Assembly (NCBI RefSeq): GCF_900099895.1
Contig: NZ_FNDY01000006.1
Coordinates: 124,001-188,000, forward strand
Origin: Paenibacillus naphthalenovorans
Lineage (GTDB): Bacteria; Bacillota; Bacilli; Paenibacillales; NBRC-103111
Direction: 5' to 3'
DNA: 64,000 nucleotides
Below, piece after piece: positions 17,032 through 26,067 of this stretch; the first letter of the stretch is position 1; each line of letters opens with the position of its first letter. The position numbers were made by a program, and so were the translations under genes. The notes beneath the pieces were generated by a model that did not search any database, was not told the DNA's origin, and saw nothing but the letters and a program-made list of their open reading frames with translations.

Positions 17032-18840
17032 ATGAACTTAGGCGGGTTCAAGAACAAAGAAGTAGTGGTCGATTTAACATCCGGAACCGTCAGCTACAGG
17101 GAGATTAATGAGGAGCTGGCAAGGAAATTTATCGGAGGCCGGGGGCTTGGAGTAAAATATCTGCTGGATAACGGGCCCCAGGTGGAAGCGCTGTCTTCCG
17201 AAAATATGCTCTGTATTATGACGGGCCCCGTATCCGGCTCAAGAACGGTAATGAGCGGCAGATTATGCGTCGTTACCAAATCTCCGCTTACGGGTACCGT
17301 TACCGATTCCCATATGGGAGGATGGACGGCGGCGAGGCTGAAATGGTCCGGGGTCGACAATATTATTTTTACGGGGAAGAGCGCAAAACCGGTCTACCTG
17401 TACATTGAGAACGGTCAAGCCGAGTTGCGGGATGCCAGCGACGTATGGGGTAAAGGGACGCGGCATACGATTCAGGTGATGAAAGACCGATACGGAAAAG
17501 AAAATCTGAGCGTCATGTGTATCGGGCAGGCCGGAGAAAACCTCGTGCGCTATGCCGGCTTCATGAACGAAAACGACCGTGCGGCGGGACGCGGGGGAAC
17601 AGGGGCTGTCGCAGGCTACAAAAATTTGAAAGCGATTGTGATCAAGGCCGAACAGAAAGGAAATATGCCCGTTCCGGCCAAGGACGATGATTATAAGAAA
17701 GCGAATCAGAGCGGGCTCAAGGCGGTGATGGAAGGCGGGCTTACCGCTCCCAGGAAGGGCGGACTTTCCGTATACGGCACCAACGTGCTTACGAGCCTGA
17801 TTAATGAAGTCGGGGCATTGCCGACCATGAACTCCAAATATACGAATTGGGATGCTGCGGAAGGCCACAGCGGGGAAACGGTCAATTCGACTTTGCTCGT
17901 GGCGGACAATACCTGTCACGCCTGTCCCGTGGCCTGTAAGAAGGAAGTGGAGGTCAAGGAAGGCAAGTACAAGACAAAGGTCGAAAGCTTCGAGTATGAA
18001 TCGGGCTGGGCGCTGGGCGCGAACTGCGGATTGAGCGATGCGGCAGCGATCTCTTACATGATCAATATGTGTAATGAATACGGCATGGATACCATCGAGC
18101 TGGGGAATGTACTTTCCGTGACCATGGAAGCCGCTGAACGGGGGCTTATCTCTGAGAATATTTCCTGGGGCGATGCGGATCGGATGATTGAGCTGGTAGA
18201 GCAGATGGTATTCCGCCAAGGCATTGGCGATATCCTGGCCGAAGGGCCTGCCCGTGCAGCTGCGAAGTTCGGCGATCCGAACCTGGCAATGGCCGTCAAG
18301 GGGCAATCGATTCCGGCCTATGATCCCCGCGGCATTCAAGGGATCGGTCTTGGCTTTGCCACAAGCAACCGCGGAGCCTGTCACCTGCGCGGCTACACCG
18401 TAGCCAGTGAAATTGCGGGAATTCCGGAGCCTACGGACCGGCTTGTAGCGGAAGGAAAAGGGGCGCTGCTGAAAATATTCCAGGATCTTCACTCCTTCTC
18501 GGATTCGATGAACGTATGTAAATTCTCCTCCTTCTCCGAAAATGCCGATCACTATGCGCAGCAGTACTCTGCGATGACAGGTGCTGACATTACGGGCGAC
18601 GATGTATTGAAAATCGGGGAGAGAATCTACAATCTGGAGCGTTACTATAACAATCTCGCCGGCTTTAACAAGCGTGAGGACGATTACTTGCCTAAACGCT
18701 TTACGCAAGAGCCTGCCACCGGGAACAGCGCGGGCTCGGTAAGCCGGATGGATATCATGCTTGATGAGTATTACCAGGTTCGCGGTTGGAGGGACGGAGT
18801 CGTTCCGGAGGAAAAGCTGAAAGAATTGCAAATCATCTAA
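17032..18840 (+). CDS. aor: Aldehyde:ferredoxin oxidoreductase, tungsten-dependent
   Basis: A 602-residue enzyme of the AOR family, which oxidises aldehydes to acids (or the reverse) using a tungsten bis-pterin and ferredoxin. The N-terminal beta domain is typical (FIGGRGLGVKYLL). The [4Fe-4S] cluster ligands are visible: C295, C298 and C302 in TCHACPVAC, and C496 in MNVCKFSSFS. The pterin-binding stretch MGGWTAARLKWSGVDNIIF is also present. TAGGAGG is about nine bases before the ATG. The tungstate transporter is divergent and cofactor genes follow, so the island appears dedicated to this enzyme. Its aldehyde substrate is unknown; aromatic aldehydes are plausible given the adjacent gentisate operon. 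Confidence 0.93.
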   Translation: MNLGGFKNKEVVVDLTSGTVSYREINEELARKFIGGRGLGVKYLLDNGPQVEALSSENMLCIMTGPVSGSRTVMSGRLCVVTKSPLTGTVTDSHMGGWTAARLKWSGVDNIIFTGKSAKPVYLYIENGQAELRDASDVWGKGTRHTIQVMKDRYGKENLSVMCIGQAGENLVRYAGFMNENDRAAGRGGTGAVAGYKNLKAIVIKAEQKGNMPVPAKDDDYKKANQSGLKAVMEGGLTAPRKGGLSVYGTNVLTSLINEVGALPTMNSKYTNWDAAEGHSGETVNSTLLVADNTCHACPVACKKEVEVKEGKYKTKVESFEYESGWALGANCGLSDAAAISYMINMCNEYGMDTIELGNVLSVTMEAAERGLISENISWGDADRMIELVEQMVFRQGIGDILAEGPARAAAKFGDPNLAMAVKGQSIPAYDPRGIQGIGLGFATSNRGACHLRGYTVASEIAGIPEPTDRLVAEGKGALLKIFQDLHSFSDSMNVCKFSSFSENADHYAQQYSAMTGADITGDDVLKIGERIYNLERYYNNLAGFNKREDDYLPKRFTQEPATGNSAGSVSRMDIMLDEYYQVRGWRDGVVPEEKLKELQII

Positions 18841-18857
18841 ACTAAACAAGCATAAAA

Positions 18858-18884
18858 AAAGGTGGAATCCGGATTCCACCTTTT
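18858..18884 (+). terminator. Bidirectional terminator between aor and the 91-residue gene
   Basis: Thirteen-base perfect stem (18858-18870 with 18871-18883) flanked by an A run and a T run, sited between convergent genes, so it can act on both strands. Confidence 0.75.
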
Positions 18885-18886
18885 CT

Positions 18887-19162
18887 TTACCCTCCTGCCC
18901 TGAATGTTTTTCGGCGGAAGGCTGCAATGACTTGTTGAAGAGCTTCCTGGGACGATGCTTCAAAACGGATAAAGACGGCATTTACGATGAATACGGGTGT
19001 AAATCGGAGTTGATTTTCGCTTAGAATGTGTGCCTGCCAATCGGGTCCTTGAAAAACAAAAGGAAATTCAAAGGTCTGTTTTGCCGCCCCCAGTTCTATC
19101 AAATAAGTCTTCAGATGCTCTAGAGGAATGCCGCGAAATTCCAATGTCCGCTCTGCCGTCAT
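18887..19162 (-). CDS. Unrecognised 91-residue protein coupled to moaD
   Basis: Not assigned to a family with confidence. It is a small soluble alpha/beta-looking protein without cysteines, signal or membrane helix; the start is RTLEFRGIPLEHLKTYLIEL. Its ribosome site GGAGG is formed by the last two glycine codons of moaD, so it is translationally tied to MoaD. By position and size it could resemble the extra C-terminal domain found on some MoaD-related proteins (for example in Thermus), here encoded as a separate chain; that is a guess. A role in tungsten-pterin synthesis or AOR maturation is the contextual inference. Confidence 0.7.
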   Translation of the reverse strand: MTAERTLEFRGIPLEHLKTYLIELGAAKQTFEFPFVFQGPDWQAHILSENQLRFTPVFIVNAVFIRFEASSQEALQQVIAAFRRKTFRAGG

Positions 19163-19165
19163 CGA

Positions 19166-19441
19166 TTATCCTCCGGCTACAGGGGGAAAGAGAGCGAATT
19201 GGTCTTCCCCGCTGACGGGAGTATTCAATCCGTCCAAATGAATGATGTTTCTACCGTTAATAAACACATGGACGAAGGGCTTGAGCTTCCGCTCATGATC
19301 AAATACCTCATCATCCATGGCGGGATAAAGCTTGATTAAATCCTCGAGCACCTGAATGACAGAGCTTCCGTCAGGAGAGGGTACTTCCACGACCTTGTCC
19401 AGGCAAATTTCACGGAAATTGGCAAACAGCTTGACCTTCAT
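19166..19441 (-). CDS. moaD: MoaD/ThiS-family sulfur carrier
   Basis: A 91-residue beta-grasp protein (MKVKLFANFREIC...) ending in FPPVAGG; the C-terminal Gly-Gly is the site that MoeB adenylates and that is converted to a thiocarboxylate to deliver sulfur to the pterin dithiolene. It is slightly longer than typical 80-residue MoaD. It is divergent from moeA. No moaE (large molybdopterin-synthase subunit), moaC or moaB lies in the window, so these must be elsewhere. Confidence 0.87.
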   Translation of the reverse strand: MKVKLFANFREICLDKVVEVPSPDGSSVIQVLEDLIKLYPAMDDEVFDHERKLKPFVHVFINGRNIIHLDGLNTPVSGEDQFALFPPVAGG

Positions 19442-19541
19442 ATGGACAGCTCCCTTCTTTTGTTATCTTTCATTATAATGGATTTATTTCCTTTTTGTGT
19501 AGATGCAGAGTTGATCCCATTTTTAGCCGCAGGAGGAGCGC

Positions 19542-20783
19542 ATGAAATTCTTCAATGTAAAAACCGTAGACGAAACAGTGAACATCATCGAAACGCATTT
19601 TGCTCCCATTCACGAACCTGTTCGGGTTTCGATCCGGGAGGCGGTGGGCCGTGTCCTTGCCGAGGATGTATATTCCAGGGAACAGGTTCCGCCCTTTGCC
19701 AGATCTACGGTAGACGGCTATGCGGTTCAGGCGAAAACAACCTATGGCGCATCGGAGTCCATGCCCGCTTTTCTGGATATTACGGGAAAAATTCAAATGG
19801 GCAAGAGAGCGGAGATTCCGCTTCTGGAAGGGCAGGCTCAATATATTCCTACAGGGGGGATGCTGCCGGAGGGCGCTGACAGCATCGTGATGATTGAGCA
19901 TGTGGAAGAGGTGGGCGACCTGCTTAATGTCTACCGTCAGGTCGCTCCGGGGGAAAATGTGATCCGGGCCGGCGACGACGTAGAGATAGGGGAGCATGTC
20001 CTTCACAAGGGGATACGGCTTCGTCCGCAGGATTTGGGCTTGTTAGCGGCCATAGGCATAACGGAGGTGGCGGTCGCCTCCATCCCGGTCGTCGGGATTC
20101 TCTCCACCGGCGATGAGATTGTTCCTCCGGACAAAACGGAGCTTTCCCCGGGAGAGATCCGTGATATCAACAGTGTGATGATAGGTTCCCGGCTTATGCA
20201 GCTTGGGGCCGAAGTGATTTATGGCGGCATAGTGCAGGATGAGTATGAGGAGTTTTTGGCCCGTGCGCGTGCCCTCTTCGGCAAGGTGGATTTTCTTCTT
20301 TTGTCGGGAGGAAGCTCGGTGGGAACAAGAGATTTCACCGTTCAAGTCATTGAGGCGCTGGGTGAACCGGGCGTGCTGGTACATGGTGTGGCTACAAAGC
20401 CGGGAAAACCGACAATTATTGGAAAATCGCAGGGAAAACCTGTCATGGGATTGCCCGGACATCCCGTATCCGCACTTATCATGCTGGATTTACTCGGCGT
20501 CCCTATCCTGAAGCAGCTTCAGGGCGAATCGAAAGATGCCTTTGATAAGCGGTTTAAGGCGCGCATATCCCGTAATGTTCCTTCCGCCGTAGGACGGAGC
20601 GATTATATTCGGGTTCGTCTGGAGGAGCGCGAGGACGGGCTGTGGGCGGTACCTGTCTTCGGCAAGTCGGGTTTGGTTACGACTATGGTCGAAAGCGACG
20701 GTATTATGGAAATTTCAGCGAATAAAGAAGGCATTTTGGAAGGAGATCATGTAAAGATCAAGCTGTTTGGCAAGGAGATCTGA
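19542..20783 (+). CDS. moeA: Molybdopterin molybdotransferase (MoeA)
   Basis: A 413-residue metal-insertion enzyme. It shows the MoeA order of motifs: PPFARSTVDGYAV near residue 48, PTGGMLPEGADSIVMIEH near 107, GILSTGDEIVPP near 185, LLSGGSSVGTRDFT and ATKPGKPTIIG in the MogA-like central domain, and MGLPGHPVSALI. It inserts molybdate or, here perhaps, tungstate into adenylylated pterin. AGGAGG is seven bases before the ATG. It is followed by a second MoeA-type gene and by moaA, all co-directional. Confidence 0.92.
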   Translation: MKFFNVKTVDETVNIIETHFAPIHEPVRVSIREAVGRVLAEDVYSREQVPPFARSTVDGYAVQAKTTYGASESMPAFLDITGKIQMGKRAEIPLLEGQAQYIPTGGMLPEGADSIVMIEHVEEVGDLLNVYRQVAPGENVIRAGDDVEIGEHVLHKGIRLRPQDLGLLAAIGITEVAVASIPVVGILSTGDEIVPPDKTELSPGEIRDINSVMIGSRLMQLGAEVIYGGIVQDEYEEFLARARALFGKVDFLLLSGGSSVGTRDFTVQVIEALGEPGVLVHGVATKPGKPTIIGKSQGKPVMGLPGHPVSALIMLDLLGVPILKQLQGESKDAFDKRFKARISRNVPSAVGRSDYIRVRLEEREDGLWAVPVFGKSGLVTTMVESDGIMEISANKEGILEGDHVKIKLFGKEI

Positions 20784-20836
20784 CCGTAGCGGCAAATGAA
20801 ATAAATGAATGCAGAAGGCTTTGGAAGGGGTATACC

Positions 20837-22741
20837 ATGCGAAAAATCTACTTGGAAGACACTCCGCTGCAGGACGCCCAGCGTGAATTTCTGGAGAAAA
20901 TCACGTTTGACAGAAAGGTGGAATGGGTCCGAACGACCGAGGCTTTAGGCAGAATCACGGCCGATCCTGTGTATGCCAAGGTATCGATGCCGAATTACAA
21001 TGCTTCTGCCATGGATGGAGTCGCCGTTGCGGCGGCAAAAACCTATGGGGCGGATGAACAAAATCCCGTTCGACTGAAGCGGGGTGTTGATTATGAAATC
21101 GTGGATACAGGCGATCCGATCCCGCCCGGGTTCGATGCCGTGATCATGATTGAGCATATTCATCAGGTGGACGAGGATACGATAGAAATTTTGGAACCGG
21201 TAGCCCCTTGGCAGCATATCCGTCCTATAGGGGAGGATGTCGTGGTGGGGGAAATGATCGTTCCGGCTCATCATGCCCTGCGTGCGGTGGACTTGGGGGC
21301 GATTCTGGCAGGCGGAAGGGTCGAGGTTGCCGTGCTGTGCAGGCCGAAGGTGGCGATCATTCCCACAGGCACCGAGCTCATCGAGCCGCGCGATGCGGTA
21401 GGACGCGGAGAGATTGTGGAGTTTAACGGAACCGTGTTTGCCTCGTATCTGAAGGAATGGGGTGCGGAGCCGATTTATCTCGGTATCGTTAAGGATGAGT
21501 ATGATACAATTAAAGATAAAGTGCTGGAAGCGACCCGGCTGGCCGATATCGTTATTCTGAATGCGGGCTCTTCTGCGGGAACGGAGGATTATACCGTTCA
21601 TGTCATCTCTGAATTAGGCCGGGTCTTTACTCATGGAGTGGCCACGAGACCCGGAAAGCCTACGATTACAGGCGTTGTGAACGGGAAACCGGTGATCGGC
21701 GTGCCGGGGTATCCGGTTTCGGCCTATCTGTCGTTGGAATGGTTTGCGCGTCCTTTGGTCCATCATTATTACGGTCTGATCGAGCCGAAGCGCAATCTTC
21801 TTCAGGTGAAGCTCGGAAGAAGAATCGTATCCGATGCGGGAGCCGACGACTTTGTCCGCATGACGGTAGGCTGTATTGATGGAGCCTATATTGCCAATCC
21901 TTTGACCCGCGCGGCTGGAGTTACAATGTCGATGGTGCGTGCGGACGGCTTGCTTCGCATTCCGGCTGGACATATGGGCTATGAGCAGGGAGAGATGGTA
22001 GAGCTTGAGCTGTACCGCCCTAAAGAACAGATCGACCGTACGATCGTGATTACCGGCAGCCATGATTTGTCCGTGGACGTTCTGCATACCCTGCTGCGGA
22101 AGACATACCCCGATCGTTTTCTGGTTTCGTCTCATGTCGGCAGTTTGAGCGGAATCCTCGCGATCCAAAAAGGGGAGGCCCATGCGGCCGGTGTTCATTT
22201 ATTCGACGAGGAAACGGGAAGCTACAATATTCCTTATATTGAAAAGTACCTGAAAGGCCATGAGGTCGTTCTGGTTCAGCTGGTTTATCGCGAACAAGGC
22301 TGGATCGTTCCGAAAGGGAACCCTTTGGGGATCAGGTCTGCCGCAGATATTGGCAAGTCCCAGCTGACTTATATGAACCGGCAGCGGGGGGCCGGCACCA
22401 GGATTTTATTTGACTACCTGCTAAAACAAGAAGGCATCGACCGGAATACCATATATGGATATGACAGGGAAGCCATCAATCACCTCAGCGTTGCGGCGGC
22501 AGTGGCGGGTGGCGCGGCGGATGTCGGTCTGGGTATTTATTCTGCGGCCCAGGCGATGGACCTTGATTTTATCCCTGTATCGGAAGAACGTTATGATCTC
22601 TTGATGAGCAAGCATTTTTACTATAGTCTAGAGGGGGAGACCCTGTTACAAGCGATTCGATCCGAGTCGTTTAAAAAAGAAATGGAATCCTTGGGAGGGT
22701 ACAGCTGCCGGGAGTCCGGACAGATCGTTTACGAGAATTAA
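20837..22741 (+). CDS. MoeA-like protein fused to a PBP-like (LysR-substrate/ModE-type) domain
   Basis: A 634-residue two-part protein. Residues 1 to about 400 repeat the MoeA fold (NYNASAMDGVAV, PPGFDAVIMIEH, AIIPTGTELIEP, LNAGSSAGTEDYT, TRPGKPTITG, GVPGYPVSAYLSLEW). Residues about 410-634 are a periplasmic-binding-protein-like domain (Pfam PBP_like, PF12727) with GSHDLSVDVL, NRQRGAGTRILFDYLL and AAAVAGGAADVGLGI. Such fusions are thought to bind an oxyanion or the pterin and may confer metal choice, but their role is not proven. The gene lies 53 bases after moeA and 28 before moaA. Confidence 0.9.
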   Translation: MRKIYLEDTPLQDAQREFLEKITFDRKVEWVRTTEALGRITADPVYAKVSMPNYNASAMDGVAVAAAKTYGADEQNPVRLKRGVDYEIVDTGDPIPPGFDAVIMIEHIHQVDEDTIEILEPVAPWQHIRPIGEDVVVGEMIVPAHHALRAVDLGAILAGGRVEVAVLCRPKVAIIPTGTELIEPRDAVGRGEIVEFNGTVFASYLKEWGAEPIYLGIVKDEYDTIKDKVLEATRLADIVILNAGSSAGTEDYTVHVISELGRVFTHGVATRPGKPTITGVVNGKPVIGVPGYPVSAYLSLEWFARPLVHHYYGLIEPKRNLLQVKLGRRIVSDAGADDFVRMTVGCIDGAYIANPLTRAAGVTMSMVRADGLLRIPAGHMGYEQGEMVELELYRPKEQIDRTIVITGSHDLSVDVLHTLLRKTYPDRFLVSSHVGSLSGILAIQKGEAHAAGVHLFDEETGSYNIPYIEKYLKGHEVVLVQLVYREQGWIVPKGNPLGIRSAADIGKSQLTYMNRQRGAGTRILFDYLLKQEGIDRNTIYGYDREAINHLSVAAAVAGGAADVGLGIYSAAQAMDLDFIPVSEERYDLLMSKHFYYSLEGETLLQAIRSESFKKEMESLGGYSCRESGQIVYEN

Positions 22742-22769
22742 TTTCGCTCGTTGAGGGAGTGATTAGCGC

Positions 22770-23798
22770 ATGCAGAAACCAACCCATTCAATTGTCGACA
22801 AGCTACAACGCCCCCTCCGTGACTTGCGCATATCCGTTACGGATCAATGCAATTTCCGCTGTCGGTATTGTATGCCCGAAGAAATATTCGGGTCCGATTA
22901 CAAATTTCTACCCAAGGAGAAGCTTCTCACCTTCGAGGAGCTGACCAGACTGACCCGGATTTTCGTTTCTCTGGGTGTGGAGAAGGTGCGCATTACCGGC
23001 GGGGAGCCGCTGATGCGCAGGGATCTTCCAACATTCATTCACATGATCAGCAAGGTCGGCAGAGTCAAAGACATCGCCATGACAACCAACGGCTCTTTAC
23101 TGGCCAAGCACGCGAAAGCTTTGAAGGAAGCGGGGCTGCACCGGGTTACGGTAAGTCTTGACAGCCTGGATGATGACCGGTTTGGCCAAATGAACGGCCG
23201 GGGATTCAAGGTATCCCACGTTCTTGAAGGAATTGAAGCGGCCGCCGCTGCAGGCTTGCAAATTAAAGTGAATATGGTGGTTCAAAAGGGGACGAACGAT
23301 CAGGATGTACTTCCCATGGCCAGATATTTTCGCGAGCAAGGGCACATCCTCCGTTTTATTGAATATATGGACGTAGGCAACTCCAATGGATGGCGGCTGG
23401 ACCAAGTGCTTCCCAGCCGGGATATCGTTGAGCGGATCCATCGTGAAATGCCGCTAGAACCGGTCGGGCCCAATCATTATGGAGAGGTGGCTTCAAGATA
23501 TCGCTATCTGGAGGGAAAAGGGGAGATCGGCCTAATCTCTTCCGTCACTCAAGCCTTCTGCTCCACTTGCACCAGAGTAAGGCTTTCCGCGGAAGGGAAG
23601 ATGTACAGCTGTCTGTTCGCTTCAGCCGGAACCGATCTCCGCGCCCCTTTGCGAGAGGGTAAGAGCGATCCGGAGATCCGGGAATTGATCACGGAGTTTT
23701 GGCGTCACCGGACGGACCGTTATTCCGAAGAAAGGCTCTCCAATACGCCTGAAATCACGAAAAAGAAAAAAGTCGAGATGTCTCATATCGGCGGGTAA
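22770..23798 (+). CDS. moaA: GTP 3',8-cyclase (MoaA), radical SAM
   Basis: A 342-residue enzyme catalysing the first step of pterin cofactor synthesis. The radical-SAM cluster is C27-x3-C31-x2-C34 (CNFRCRYC); a second [4Fe-4S] site is the C-terminal CSTC plus C fourteen residues later (C-x2-C-x13-C). The GGEPL SAM motif is present, and the chain ends in Gly-Gly, which the family needs for activity. GAGGGAG precedes the ATG. It is the last gene of the island; a terminator follows. Confidence 0.94.
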   Translation: MQKPTHSIVDKLQRPLRDLRISVTDQCNFRCRYCMPEEIFGSDYKFLPKEKLLTFEELTRLTRIFVSLGVEKVRITGGEPLMRRDLPTFIHMISKVGRVKDIAMTTNGSLLAKHAKALKEAGLHRVTVSLDSLDDDRFGQMNGRGFKVSHVLEGIEAAAAAGLQIKVNMVVQKGTNDQDVLPMARYFREQGHILRFIEYMDVGNSNGWRLDQVLPSRDIVERIHREMPLEPVGPNHYGEVASRYRYLEGKGEIGLISSVTQAFCSTCTRVRLSAEGKMYSCLFASAGTDLRAPLREGKSDPEIRELITEFWRHRTDRYSEERLSNTPEITKKKKVEMSHIGG

Positions 23799-23816
23799 CT
23801 GGAACGCCATAGGATG

Positions 23817-23846
23817 AAGAGGAGATGAAATGTCTCCTCTTTTTTG
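23817..23846 (+). terminator. Terminator after moaA
   Basis: Nine-base perfect stem (23817-23825 with 23833-23841), seven-base loop, followed by a T run. Confidence 0.82.
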
Positions 23847-23913
23847 TGCTGTTCCGGTTTTTGCAGACCGTATGACAGGCCATCGAAAAGCGAATGTATT
23901 CCAAAAAATTCTA

Positions 23914-23927
23914 TGAAAGCGTTGACA
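23914..23927 (+). promoter_or_regulatory. cre-like site (CcpA) over the -35 of the gentisate operon
   Basis: TGAAAGCGTTGACA matches the cre consensus TGNAARCGNWWWCA at all but one position and overlaps the -35 box, the position expected for catabolite repression. Confidence 0.6.
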
Positions 23928-23950
23928 AGAGAAATGGCTTATATTAAAAT
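23922..23950 (+). promoter_or_regulatory. Sigma-A promoter of the gentisate operon
   Basis: TTGACA (23922-23927), 17-base spacer, TAAAAT (23945-23950): a perfect -35 and a five-of-six -10. Transcription would begin near 23957, about 60 bases before the first start codon. Confidence 0.72.
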
Positions 23951-23980
23951 CTAAGCAACAAACCATAATGTGGAATTATA

Positions 23981-23997
23981 AATCCACTGTATGGATT
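23981..23997. promoter_or_regulatory. Candidate IclR operator in the gentisate leader
   Basis: Perfect inverted repeat AATCCA-CTGTA-TGGATT, placed between the predicted start of transcription and the ribosome site. The same 6-5-6 element with one mismatch lies in the promoter of the IclR gene (36081-36097). Confidence 0.55.
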
Positions 23998-24015
23998 CAA
24001 AAGGAGGAGAGTCAA

Positions 24016-25140
24016 GTGGCCAATTCCGTTAGCGAAGAAGAGATTTTCAACCAATATTATGAGGAGCTTGAACAGGATCAGTTGGGACCGCTGTGGACCA
24101 AGCTCAGGTATATGGTGACCAAAGAGCCGGCCCACGATGTGGAGCCTTATCTTTGGAAATGGCAAACGATCCACAAGCATCTTTTGAGGTCTGGGGAGCT
24201 GCTGCCACTGGGAAGAGACAGTGAGCGGCGGGTCGTTTATTTGCAGAATCCCTCCCTTATGAAAAAAGGCTTGATCGGCTATGCCACCAACACCTTATAT
24301 GCCGGAATTCAATTATTGCTTCCGGGCGAAGTGGCGCCGGCACACCGTCATACTCAATCCGCGATCCGGTTTATTATTGAAGGGGACGGGGCTTTCACGG
24401 CGGTCGACGGCGAAAAAACCTATATGGAGCAAGGGGATTTAATTTTAACGCCGTCATGGACATGGCACGATCATGGACATGAAGGAAAGGAACCCATGAT
24501 TTGGATGGATGGGTTAGACGTTGGTCTTGTCCGCAACCTTGCCGGTTCCTTCTATGAGCCTCATCCCGATAACGCTCAACCTGTCACGAAGCCGGATAAC
24601 GGTTCTACGCTCCGATACGCCGGCGGTTCCTATCGGCCGGTAACGGAAAGAAAGAAGCGAGGCTATCCTTCACCGCTGTTGGCTTATAAATGGGAAAAGA
24701 CGAAAGGGACATTGCATCATTTATCCCAATTGCAGGAGGCAGATCCATTTGACGGTTATGCGGTGGATTATATCAATCCTTTGACTGGAGGTTCCGCAGA
24801 TCCGCGCATCGGTACAACGATGCAAAAGCTGCCGCCCGGCATGCATACACAGGCTCACCGTCATGTGCACACGGCCGTCTATCATGTGTTGGAAGGTACC
24901 GGTTATACCGTCATTAACGGTCAAAAGTTTGAATGGTCGAAAGGGGACTTTTTCGTTCTTCCGCCATGGAGCTGGCACGAGCATGTGAATGCAGGCTCCC
25001 GGGATGCCTATCTGTTCTCGATTAACGATCGTCCTGTCCTGGAAATGTTGGATCTGGAAAAGGAACAGCCCTATGAGGAGCATAACGGAAATCAACCCAT
25101 CACCGGCATCTTTACCCCCGTGGTTCAGGAATCCGAATGA
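24016..25140 (+). CDS. Gentisate 1,2-dioxygenase
   Basis: A 374-residue bicupin that cleaves gentisate (2,5-dihydroxybenzoate) to maleylpyruvate with Fe(II). Both cupins show metal-ligand histidines: APAHRHTQSAIRFII in the first, TQAHRHVHTAVYHVLEG in the second, with matching TWHDHGHE and SWHEHVNAG motifs. The GTG at 24016 is chosen because AAGGAGG at 24001-24007 is eight bases upstream; the ATG at 23968 lies upstream of the ribosome site and within the leader. It is the first gene of the operon running to 35143. 1-Hydroxy-2-naphthoate or salicylate dioxygenase are related alternatives. Confidence 0.9.
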   Translation: MANSVSEEEIFNQYYEELEQDQLGPLWTKLRYMVTKEPAHDVEPYLWKWQTIHKHLLRSGELLPLGRDSERRVVYLQNPSLMKKGLIGYATNTLYAGIQLLLPGEVAPAHRHTQSAIRFIIEGDGAFTAVDGEKTYMEQGDLILTPSWTWHDHGHEGKEPMIWMDGLDVGLVRNLAGSFYEPHPDNAQPVTKPDNGSTLRYAGGSYRPVTERKKRGYPSPLLAYKWEKTKGTLHHLSQLQEADPFDGYAVDYINPLTGGSADPRIGTTMQKLPPGMHTQAHRHVHTAVYHVLEGTGYTVINGQKFEWSKGDFFVLPPWSWHEHVNAGSRDAYLFSINDRPVLEMLDLEKEQPYEEHNGNQPITGIFTPVVQESE

Positions 25141-25197
25141 ATGAAACCGATGAATGTGCATGGAGCATAAACGAAATGGATGTGGAGGCGCTGCCCG

Positions 25198-26049
25198 TTG
25201 AAAATTGCCCTATTTAATCAACATCGTTTAGGTATTGTCCAAAATGACCGGATCTACGATGTATCGGAAGCTGTCTCCTGGAATGCTCACAATCCTCAAG
25301 AATCGTTAGAGCGGTTGATTTGCAGCTTTAACGAATGGAAACCGAAGCTGGAGCTGGCCTTAACAAATTCCGATTCTTATCCGTTAACAGAAGTGAAATT
25401 ACAAGCCCCTGTACCGAAGCCAAGCAAAATTTTAGCAGCTCCGGTAAATTATTTAAATCATCAATCCGAAATGAACGCCAAATTTAACAACGCTCCCTAT
25501 ACGATTGAAAAGCTTGGTTTATTTCTAAAAGCACCGTCGTCCATTATCGGGCCGGGCGAAACAGTCCTTTTGCCTTACAAGGACCGGCGGCATGACCACG
25601 AAGCGGAGCTCGCGTTTGTTATTGGAAAGGAAGCGAAGAATATCACCGCTGCTGAAGCGGGGGAATATATATTTGGTTATTTTGCCTTAATGGATATTAC
25701 GGTTCGAGGCGAGGAGGAAAGAACGTGGCGAAAGTCGTTTGATACGTTTACGCCGATGGGCCCATGGATTGTCACATCCGACGAGATCAACAACCCGCAT
25801 CATCTTCAAATGGAGCTGTGGGTAAATGAGGAGCTGCGGCAGAACACCAATCTCAGCGAGATCATCTGGGATTGCTGCACCTGCTTGGAGAAGGCCTCGC
25901 AAGCGATGACGCTGTATCCGGGAGATATCATTACAACGGGAACGCCAGAGGGAGTTGGACCCATTACCAAGGGAGATTGCGTCCGAATCCGCATTGATCG
26001 GATTGGTGAATTTAGCGTGAATGTCGATTTTAAAGATGATGCTGTTTAA
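25198..26049 (+). CDS. Fumarylacetoacetate hydrolase-family enzyme (fumaryl/maleylpyruvate hydrolase)
   Basis: A 283-residue FAH-fold hydrolase. The TTG at 25198 has GGAGG nine bases upstream and gives the typical start KIALFNQHRLGIV; the ATG at 25180 lies before the ribosome site. Metal and catalytic region: YKDRRHDHEAELAFVIGKEA, then FGYFALMDITVRGEE, and ITTGTPEGVGPI near the C-terminus. In a gentisate pathway it should split fumarylpyruvate (or maleylpyruvate directly) to pyruvate and fumarate or maleate. No canonical maleylpyruvate isomerase gene is in the operon. Confidence 0.88.
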   Translation: MKIALFNQHRLGIVQNDRIYDVSEAVSWNAHNPQESLERLICSFNEWKPKLELALTNSDSYPLTEVKLQAPVPKPSKILAAPVNYLNHQSEMNAKFNNAPYTIEKLGLFLKAPSSIIGPGETVLLPYKDRRHDHEAELAFVIGKEAKNITAAEAGEYIFGYFALMDITVRGEEERTWRKSFDTFTPMGPWIVTSDEINNPHHLQMELWVNEELRQNTNLSEIIWDCCTCLEKASQAMTLYPGDIITTGTPEGVGPITKGDCVRIRIDRIGEFSVNVDFKDDAV

Positions 26050-26067
26050 TGCATGGAGGACTCGAAG

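Noticed and set aside
17263-18981. 572-codon open frame on the minus strand across the aldehyde oxidoreductase gene
   Set aside because: It is an antisense shadow of a GC-rich gene: it has no ribosome site or recognisable domain, and it crosses the aor terminator.
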